Assembly (NCBI GenBank): GCA_964402405.1
Contig: CAYOCE010000024.1
Location: forward strand, 1 to 19,738
Source: CAYOCE01 sp964402405
Lineage (GTDB): Bacteria > Pseudomonadota > Alphaproteobacteria > UBA7879
Direction: 5' to 3'
Length of the DNA: 19,738 nt
A model generated the notes under the pieces. That model searched no databases and was not told where the DNA came from. It saw only the letters and a list, made by a program, of their open reading frames with translations. A program made the translations under genes and the position numbers. The first letter of the stretch is position 1. Each line of letters opens with the position of its first letter. Below are positions 14,344-19,738 of this stretch, piece after piece.

Positions 14344-15058
14344 AGGAAAGATTCTTCGATTCTTTGCTATTCTTTTCCTAATGATGGGGCCTGTGTTTAC
14401 AGGCCTTCTTCTTGCGGCGCCTTCCTTTCCACCCCTCACCGGTCGTGTGGTGGATGAGGCCCAAGCTTTATCACCCCAGACAGTCACTGCCCTAGAAGCC
14501 AAGCTTAAAAATCACGAATCTCAAACTGAGAACCAAATTGTTGTGGTCATTTTGAAATCCCTGAATGGATATGCCATTGCAGATTACGGGTATCAGCTGG
14601 CTCGCCATTGGGGGATTGGTCAAAAGGGCAAGAACAATGGCGTGTTATTCATTGTGGCGCCGCAAGATCGGGAGATGCGTATTGAGGTGGGGTATGGCCT
14701 GGAAGGGGTTTTAACGGATGCCAAAACAAAAACCATTATTGAACGGATAGTGATCCCCAAATTCAAAGAAGGCAAGATGGATCAAGGCGTGGAGGCTGGC
14801 GTAGATACCATCATTCAAGTATTAGGCGGTCAAGAGATGGCTGTACCTGTAGATGAAGAAGATCCCGAGGAATTAAAACGTTTCCTGTTAGGACTATTTT
14901 TATTTGCCCTTATTTTCGCCTTTATGATCCGCTTCAGAGGCGGAGGTGGTGGGGGTTTTGGCGGTGGCGGATTTGGAAGAGGTGGCGGTTCTTCAGGGGG
15001 CGGATTCTCAGGTGGTGGTGGCAGCTTTGGCGGCGGCGGATCCTCGGGTAAGTGGTGA
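14318..15058 (+). CDS. TPM-domain (YgcG-type) membrane protein with Gly-rich tail
   Basis: The 246-residue protein has a signal or membrane segment at about 13-34, a TPM domain at about 38-170 (LTGRVVDEAQALS, QIVVVILKSLNGY, NGVLFIVAPQDREMRIEVGYGLEGVL), a second membrane helix at 189-205, and a tail of Gly and Ser with a few Phe and Arg ending SSGKW (208-246). This is the usual partner of LemA. Its function is unclear; related TPM proteins are reported as phosphatases or photosystem II repair factors. GAGGAG about 10 bases before the ATG lies inside lemA. The proline-rich minus-strand frame at 14830-15066 is the antisense image of the Gly-rich tail. Confidence 0.9.
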   Translation: MKHPKYPSKGKILRFFAILFLMMGPVFTGLLLAAPSFPPLTGRVVDEAQALSPQTVTALEAKLKNHESQTENQIVVVILKSLNGYAIADYGYQLARHWGIGQKGKNNGVLFIVAPQDREMRIEVGYGLEGVLTDAKTKTIIERIVIPKFKEGKMDQGVEAGVDTIIQVLGGQEMAVPVDEEDPEELKRFLLGLFLFALIFAFMIRFRGGGGGGFGGGGFGRGGGSSGGGFSGGGGSFGGGGSSGKW

Positions 15059-15130
15059 TTTCTCATACCAAATCTCGAAAATAACTATACAGATGACCAA
15101 AGAATTCTGAGGAAATTTTAGGGGATAGTT

Positions 15131-15316
15131 TGAGGCTGGTTTATCTGGATAAATGGAGGAAAATACTCTCTTAAAATTTACCATAAGGCTGCAGATCAGA
15201 TGAATGCTTATTTCCGAGAATTGACATCACACCTGAACTCTGGCTTCCGCCCGGGTGGTTATAGTAGTGAATCAAGCATCTTGCTCTCTGAATCTTTAGT
15301 GAATTTGCTGCTTTGA
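15131..15316 (+). pseudogene. Possible decayed coding remnant
   Basis: A plus-strand frame without an early start codon is open for about 62 codons and reads, in part, GGKYSLKIYHKAADQMNAYF and, after RELTSHLNSGF, RPGG to a TGA. The middle resembles protein, but I recognise no family, and bases near 15236-15262 (CTCTGGCTTCCGCCCGGGTGG) resemble the palindromic repeats. It may be chance or the relic of a lost gene. Confidence 0.2.
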
Positions 15317-15330
15317 AAGAAACACCGCGT

Positions 15331-16686
15331 TCATGAGGCAGCACTTGCTGAAGCCTCCCGCCATTGTTCTTGTATTCTTAGGAAATCCTCCGGAGTAAAG
15401 GTTTTATATGGATCCCTTTCTTTCTCGGCATTTAATAATTGAGCATACTCAAAAGCAGCTTTTGCATCCAAGGCCCCTACGCCATAATATTCTGGGCTAT
15501 AATCAGGAATAATCTCTTTATTCGCTGTCATCATAATGCAGGCCTTTAATTCCTGGGCAGTAAACTGAGGAAACGCTCCTTCAATTATGGCCAGCACCCC
15601 TGACACAATGGGGGCTGCAAAAGAAGTTCCTGATTCTTTTGCGTAGTAAGAATCTTTCAAATAGGTAAGTATATTAGTCCCTAGGGTAGCAATCGTATTG
15701 TTTTGGAACTTCTCTAGAGTTCCTGGGTATGTTGAAGATGGGCGTTTTTTGTGTTCCTGGGTTAAAGCAACGACAAAAATAAAATGCTTATTAAAATCAT
15801 CTTCATCTACACCATTATACGTATGGAGAGAGGAGGCAGGTACCGGGTCATTCCCTATTCCTTGGACAAACAAGGCATTATTTAATTTTACATTGGAAAG
15901 AATGCCTCGAATAATTAAAATGCGGTCATGTATCTTTTCCAAGGTATTTTCATTTGCTGGTTTTTCCGCAGCCAAGGACCCATTAATAATTTTAATATTT
16001 AGCTTTTTAGGAGTGGGATCCAAATCAGTGGGGTCATAAGGACTAATCTCCTTAAGCTTTTCAAATTTTAAAAAAGCGTCGTTTCCTCTTAACACTGGCT
16101 TAACAATAATTCTAGCAGCGGGGGCAATTTGCCGTATTACCCCTACCACTGCTGTTCCATGATCCTCTCCTACGGTTGTTGATAAAGAATATTTTACTCT
16201 TTTACCATCCTCTAGTCCTTCGTGGAAGTTAGTATTAGTCCGCTCTACAGCTAAAATGAAAGCTCCTTCTCCATCAAGCCCTTGAAGATGCAATTCGTTT
16301 GCTTTCGAAAATTCTGAGGGAACCTTAAGTGTATCTTGCTCTTTTGCTTTCCACTCATTTAATTTTCTTTCTTTAATTGCATATAGCTCGCTTTTTTGGA
16401 TATATAGTTGAGACTTAAGGGCAGTTATTTCCTTATTTAGCCTTTCTTTTTCTATTCGATCTCCTTTTGTTCTGGTAGCTTCCCTATATAAGCCTTCTAA
16501 CGCTGTATCTAATCTAGCTATATTATCCATTGCCTCATTATATTTTTGGTCTCTCCCATAAACCGTCTTTATCATAGAGAGACTTCCTGCTGCCAAAAGC
16601 TGTGCTGTAGTCATTGGTTCATAAGCTCCCTTAACTGATACACTTAAACACGCACTAAGAAGGATAAGGAGTGGATATTTCATCAT
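15331..16686 (-). CDS. Exported subtilisin-fold (S8-like) protein lacking a recognisable catalytic Asp
   Basis: The 451-residue protein has an N-terminal export signal. LSAC at residues 10-13 could be a lipobox, though the preceding segment is short; cleavage near KGA (19-21) is the alternative. Residues 45-115 are charged and probably coiled coil. The S8 core follows: EDHGTAVVGVI with His176, GIGND with oxyanion-type Asn279, and ESGTSFAAPIVSG with Ser355. The Asp motif, normally AV(I/L)DTG, reads AVERTN (146-151), so the Asp is replaced. AGGA lies five bases before the first ATG, and a good promoter stands upstream, divergent from parE. The protein is either an unusual protease with a displaced acid, or a non-catalytic relative. 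Confidence 0.85.
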   Translation of the reverse strand: MMKYPLLILLSACLSVSVKGAYEPMTTAQLLAAGSLSMIKTVYGRDQKYNEAMDNIARLDTALEGLYREATRTKGDRIEKERLNKEITALKSQLYIQKSELYAIKERKLNEWKAKEQDTLKVPSEFSKANELHLQGLDGEGAFILAVERTNTNFHEGLEDGKRVKYSLSTTVGEDHGTAVVGVIRQIAPAARIIVKPVLRGNDAFLKFEKLKEISPYDPTDLDPTPKKLNIKIINGSLAAEKPANENTLEKIHDRILIIRGILSNVKLNNALFVQGIGNDPVPASSLHTYNGVDEDDFNKHFIFVVALTQEHKKRPSSTYPGTLEKFQNNTIATLGTNILTYLKDSYYAKESGTSFAAPIVSGVLAIIEGAFPQFTAQELKACIMMTANKEIIPDYSPEYYGVGALDAKAAFEYAQLLNAEKERDPYKTFTPEDFLRIQEQWREASASAAS

Positions 16687-16711
16687 TTATTTCCTCGAAA
16701 GTTTTTCTTAT

Positions 16712-16741
16712 ACTATACACCTTAGAGCTTGTTCGTGGCAA
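16712..16741 (-). promoter_or_regulatory. Sigma-70 promoter of the S8-like gene
   Basis: On the minus strand TTGCCA (16741-16736, 5/6), an 18-base spacer and TATAGT (16717-16712, 5/6). The leader would be about 18 bases, enough for the AGGA ribosome binding site. Confidence 0.65.
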
Positions 16742-16755
16742 TCCTGAAATTTGAC

Positions 16756-16783
16756 TTGTGGCCTCGGAAAACCTTGGTATAAT
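16756..16783 (+). promoter_or_regulatory. Extended -10 promoter of parE
   Basis: TGGTATAAT (16775-16783) is a perfect extended -10 (TGnTATAAT). A weak -35, TTGTGG (16756-16761), lies 16 bases away; TTGACT at 16751 is 21 bases away. Exactly seven bases separate the -10 box from the parE ATG, so transcription should begin at or within a base or two of the start codon. Confidence 0.75.
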
Positions 16784-16790
16784 CGCCGTC

Positions 16791-18767
16791 ATGACAAATT
16801 TATTCAATCAAGCACCCCCCAGTGGCAAGTCCAACAATTCCTATACCGCCAAGGATATTGAGGTATTAGAGGGGCTCGAGCCTGTTCGTAAAAGACCCGG
16901 TATGTACATTGGCGGCACGGACGAACGGTCCCTTCATCATTTGGCAGCGGAGATCCTGGATAATTCCATGGATGAAGCGGTGGCGCGGCATGCGACCCAG
17001 ATTGAATTTTCGTTAAATAAGGATGGCTATGTGACGGTGATGGATAATGGCCGGGGGATTCCCGTGGATCCCCATCCCAAATATACGGATAAATCAGCCC
17101 TCGAGGTCATCTTAACAACGTTGCATTCTGGCGGAAAATTTTCCCAGAGCGCCTATAAAACGGCGGGGGGGCTTCATGGGGTGGGACTTTCGGTTGTGAA
17201 TGCCCTTTCGGATCATTTGGTGGTGGAGGTGGCGCGGGATGGACACATGTGGCGCCAGGAATATTCTAAAGGCAAACCTACAACAACTCTGGATATTATT
17301 ACACCCGCAAGTTTTCCCAAAGGCACACGGATTTCCTTCCATCCGGATCCCGAGATTTTTGGGGATAAATTAACCTTCAAACCGCACCTCCTGTACCAAT
17401 TGGTGAAATCCAAGGCCTATCTATATGGCGGGGTCAAGATTCTCTGGCAAGTGGACCCCAGTTTAATTCACGATAAGACACCGGCCACAGAAACGATTCA
17501 ATTCAAAAATGGATTGCTGGATTACCTTCAGGAAACCTTGGCTAACAAGGAAACCCTGGTGCCAGAGCCTTTCCATGGAACGCTTGATTTTCCTGAAGAA
17601 CAGGGACGTATGGAATGGGCTATTTCCTGGACATTGGGGATGGACAGCTTCTGTAAATCCTATTGCAACACGATCCCCACGCCATTAGGGGGTACCCATG
17701 AAAATGGCTTTAGGCTCGCGATTACTCGGGGTATCAAGAATTTCGGCGAACTGAGCAAGCATAAGAAAGCCGCCCAAATTACCTCCGATGATGTATTTGA
17801 AAATGCGGTGGTGGTGATTTCCGTCTTCATTCCAGATCCTCAGTTTCAAGGCCAAACCAAGGAAAAACTGGTGTCTCAGCATGTGTCAAAACTTGTGGAA
17901 AACACCCTGAAGGACCATTTTGACCATTGGCTGAGCGGCCATCCTGAAATGGCGAATGGGATTTTGGAGGCCGTGGTGGAGGCCATGGAGGACCGCTTGC
18001 GCCAAAAGGCCAAGAAGGAAAACAATCGAAAATCTGCCACCAATCGCCTGCGCTTGCCTGGGAAATTAACCGATTGCGTTAAGGATGGGGCCATTGATAC
18101 GGAACTCTTTTTGGTCGAGGGAGATTCGGCGGGGGGATCCGCCAAACAGGCCCGGAACCGGGAAAATCAGGCCGTGTTGCCCCTTCGCGGGAAGATCCTG
18201 AATGTGGCCAGTGCCACAATTGAAAAAATGCTGATGAACCAGGAAATCAAAGACCTGGCGCTGGCCTTGGGGTGTGGCATGGGCAAGGATTTTTCTTTGC
18301 AGGATCTGCGCTATGAGCGTGTGGTGATCATGACGGACGCAGATGTGGACGGGGCACATATTGCATCCTTGCTGATGACATTCTTCTTCCAACAGATGCG
18401 ACCGTTGATTGATGCGGGACACCTCTATCTGGCTCAACCGCCCCTCTATCGCATTAGCCAGGGGGGCAACACCCTATATGCCAAGGATGATAAAGAAAAA
18501 GATAAATTACTCAAAACAATCCCCGCCAGCCGTGGCAAGGTTGAAATCAGCCGATTCAAAGGGTTGGGGGAAATGTCTTCAGGCCAATTAAAATCCACCA
18601 CCATGGATCCCAAAAACCGCACCCTGATTCGCGTTAAATTACCTGGTGAAATCCTAGACCTAGAAGGCATCCGTGCCTTCGTGGATGAGCTCATGGGCCG
18701 CCACGCCGAATCCCGATATGCCTACATCCAAGAAAACGCCAAGTTTGTCACAGAGCTGGATATTTGA
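16791..18767 (+). CDS. parE: DNA topoisomerase IV subunit B
   Basis: ParE is the ATPase subunit of topoisomerase IV, which with ParC unlinks daughter chromosomes. The 658 residues carry the GHKL ATPase motifs (EILDNSMDEA with E54 and N58, DNGRGIP near 85-91, GGLHGVGLSVVNALS at 126-140). The Toprim domain has EGDSAGG from E443 and DADVDG with D516, D518 and D520. SRFKGLGEM and a C-terminus ending shortly after RYAYIQENAKF complete it. The length and lack of the extra C-terminal insert favour ParE over GyrB. I chose the ATG at 16791; the in-frame GTG at 16758 lies upstream of the -10 box and lacks a ribosome binding site. ParC is not in the window. Confidence 0.93.
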   Translation: MTNLFNQAPPSGKSNNSYTAKDIEVLEGLEPVRKRPGMYIGGTDERSLHHLAAEILDNSMDEAVARHATQIEFSLNKDGYVTVMDNGRGIPVDPHPKYTDKSALEVILTTLHSGGKFSQSAYKTAGGLHGVGLSVVNALSDHLVVEVARDGHMWRQEYSKGKPTTTLDIITPASFPKGTRISFHPDPEIFGDKLTFKPHLLYQLVKSKAYLYGGVKILWQVDPSLIHDKTPATETIQFKNGLLDYLQETLANKETLVPEPFHGTLDFPEEQGRMEWAISWTLGMDSFCKSYCNTIPTPLGGTHENGFRLAITRGIKNFGELSKHKKAAQITSDDVFENAVVVISVFIPDPQFQGQTKEKLVSQHVSKLVENTLKDHFDHWLSGHPEMANGILEAVVEAMEDRLRQKAKKENNRKSATNRLRLPGKLTDCVKDGAIDTELFLVEGDSAGGSAKQARNRENQAVLPLRGKILNVASATIEKMLMNQEIKDLALALGCGMGKDFSLQDLRYERVVIMTDADVDGAHIASLLMTFFFQQMRPLIDAGHLYLAQPPLYRISQGGNTLYAKDDKEKDKLLKTIPASRGKVEISRFKGLGEMSSGQLKSTTMDPKNRTLIRVKLPGEILDLEGIRAFVDELMGRHAESRYAYIQENAKFVTELDI

Positions 18768-18770
18768 GGC

Positions 18771-18810
18771 ATCACCCAGAGGGTGCCGTAAACCCCCACT
18801 TTCGTGGGAG
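18771..18810 (+). repeat. Hairpins just downstream of parE
   Basis: CACCC-AGA-GGGTG, flanked by GGC/GCC, is followed by CCCAC-TTTC-GTGGG (18795-18808). The second has the same TTTC loop as the dispersed palindromes but a different stem. No T run follows, so they are not typical intrinsic terminators, although they may stop or protect the parE transcript. Confidence 0.55.
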
Positions 18811-19057
18811 TAGGTGAGAATACGGGGGTGGTATGAAAGAGGATGCAGGGGTAAGTTCCTGGCCAGAAGATAAATCCTGCTCCCTAAACATGATAAACCA
18901 TTATTTACTATCTAGATAAATGATAAAAAAAAATTCTTAAGAAAAAAAGATAGTAATACCATTTTCTAAAACAAAATATTAAAAATTTTATATATAAATT
19001 AGTATATTGTTTTGCCTGAACTTATAAAAAGCATGCTCAAAGCAGGTATTTTTGGTG

Positions 19058-19145
19058 TTGACATTTGATTGAATTGAGATCAAAAATAAAATTGCTCTTT
19101 TCAGGGAGGTACAGGAAAACGGCTTAATTTAACCCTGGGAAGAGC
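19058..19145 (+). ncRNA. Possible structured RNA
   Basis: A perfect TTGACA (19058-19063) has only a weak -10 candidate, AAAAAT (19082-19087). It precedes a long inverted pair: CTCTTTTCAGGG (19095-19106) with CCCTGGGAAGAG (19133-19144). In the plus-strand RNA this makes a 12-bp helix with two G-U wobbles (13 bp with the adjoining G-C), while the minus strand would have two C-A mismatches. That asymmetry is the reason for suspecting a plus-strand RNA. No terminator is seen directly after it. Confidence 0.25.
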
Positions 19146-19442
19146 CCCAATTTATAAAAAGCCCCCTCCCCTATTTCATCCCCATATTTTGATTATCTGA
19201 CCTTTGTGAATCACCCCGGTTCCCTTCTGACCGCCCCGACTTTCTTCACAACCATCCCGGCTTTCGCTTATAGGTATGAACTTAAGGAGATTTTAAATAC
19301 ACGCCTTAAAATAAGAGGGGGTATAAACTTAAAATCAGCAAAGACTCAGATACCCCAAATCCATTTTCACAACATTTGTGTTTAAGAAAAATTAGGGGGG
19401 TGGCGAGGGGCTTTTTCATTTTACCACATATTGGTTTTTTTA

Positions 19443-19550
19443 AACCACCCCGGCGACTCGCCACGGCATAGCCGAAGGCGTAGCCGGGAAGCCGGGGCCC
19501 ATACAATTCCTACAATATTGATGTGGATCCCGATTTTCATCGAGATGACC
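19443..19550 (+). repeat. Composite palindromic repeat, copy 3 (longest)
   Basis: The left module is bounded by CCCCGGC and GCCGGGG and contains GACTCGCCACGGCATAGCCG and the GAAGGCGTAGCC segment missing from copy 2. After an AT-rich spacer comes the right module ATCCCGAT-TTTC-ATCGAGAT with one mismatch, ending GATGACC. Outer ends ACCACCC and GATGACC resemble the ends of the copy at 7795. Confidence 0.8.
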
Positions 19551-19641
19551 TAAAGGTCAATTCAGCTTTATCAATAATTTTTTTGTTGTTTTTGCATTTA
19601 TACCTTGACAGCCACTTTGAAACGCTTTAAATACAACAAAA

Positions 19642-19720
19642 GTCTACCTATGCTAAAGCTTCGGTAGACACTCCTAGCTCTACCTCGCTTGGGTGGCTTG
19701 CCACCCGAAGCTCGAAGAGC
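19642..19720 (+). repeat. Nested palindrome block at the window edge
   Basis: First hairpin: GTCTACC (19642-19648) pairs with GGTAGAC (19663-19669), and inside it GCT-AA-AGC pairs again. Second hairpin: GGGTGGC-TT-GCCACCC (19691-19706), extended by GCTT/GAAGC with one bulge, and enclosed by GCTCT (19677-19681) and AGAGC (19716-19720). It may be the end of a larger repeat or mobile element continuing past the window. Confidence 0.6.
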
Positions 19721-19738
19721 GTAGGGTGGGAGACACCC

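Larger units (their letters stand above)
18768..19738. other. Long gene-free region with palindromes
   Basis: No protein gene is supported over about 970 bases. Contents in order: GC-rich hairpins just past parE, an AT-rich tract (about 18890-19020), a possible structured RNA (19058-19145), decayed palindromic repeat pieces (about 19201-19262, with CCCCGACTTTC and CCCGGCTTTCGC lacking their right arms), a composite repeat copy (19443-19550), and an elaborate palindrome block at the window edge. An open frame at 19306-19506 on the minus strand runs through the repeat and has no features of a real protein. Confidence 0.6.

Noticed and set aside
14830..15066. Proline-rich minus-strand frame (runs of PPPP)
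   Set aside because: It is the exact antisense of the Gly-rich tail of the TPM-domain protein and has no independent features.
16758..16790. GTG start of parE, 11 codons upstream
   Set aside because: It lies upstream of the predicted transcription start, overlaps the -35/-10 region and has no ribosome binding site.

Overview
The window looks like chromosomal DNA of an alphaproteobacterium, probably a host-associated lineage of the Holosporales/Paracaedibacter type. The basis is an alphaproteobacterial-style ribosomal protein S4 without cysteines, an N-terminal zinc-ribbon (MJ0042-type) membrane protein, moderate-to-low GC with AT-rich spacers, several exported proteins without recognisable family, and many palindromic intergenic repeats. 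The lineage is an inference. Two runs of exactly 100 N (2075-2174 and 5556-5655) are scaffold gaps; one interrupts argS and the other truncates a threonylcarbamoyl-AMP synthase gene.

Layout. 1-335: edge of an unidentified minus-strand frame, then a promoter. 345-1055: zinc-ribbon membrane protein (+). 1061-5806 (all minus): argS (gapped), rpsD with its own promoter and terminator, a TrmJ-like tRNA methyltransferase, an AAA_14/DUF4143 ATPase preceded by a 34-bp repeat, and the start of a Sua5/TsaC gene. 5837-7231 (minus): mgtE. 7352-7438 (minus): tRNA-Leu(GAG) with encoded CCA. 7439-8088: no gene, a cluster of palindromic repeats. 8089-10896 (minus): three exported proteins with strong ribosome binding sites (a secreted protein, an outer-membrane beta-barrel protein, and a small protein with a C-terminal membrane anchor). 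10897-11457: AT-rich spacer with another repeat copy. 11458-12363: LysR regulator (+). 12393-12453: 22-bp-period palindrome array overlapping the promoter of a second AAA_14/DUF4143 ATPase (12506-13678, +). 13756-15058: lemA and an overlapping TPM-domain gene (+). 15331-16686 (minus): subtilisin-fold exported protein lacking a recognisable catalytic Asp. 16791-18767 (+): parE, probably read from a leaderless mRNA and divergent from the protease gene. 18768-19738: gene-free, rich in palindromes.

How the genes relate. Most are housekeeping: translation (argS, rpsD, trmJ, tsaC/sua5, tRNA-Leu), DNA topology (parE), magnesium homeostasis (mgtE). The accessory interest lies in three places. First, two divergent AAA_14/DUF4143 ATPases each have their own palindromic repeat array immediately upstream; one retains the nuclease-like E...D...ExK signature and the other has lost it. 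Second, the dispersed palindrome family shows compensatory stem changes around a TTTC/GAAA loop. Third, there is a block of unknown exported proteins. I see no CRISPR array, prophage, rRNA operon or complete insertion sequence.
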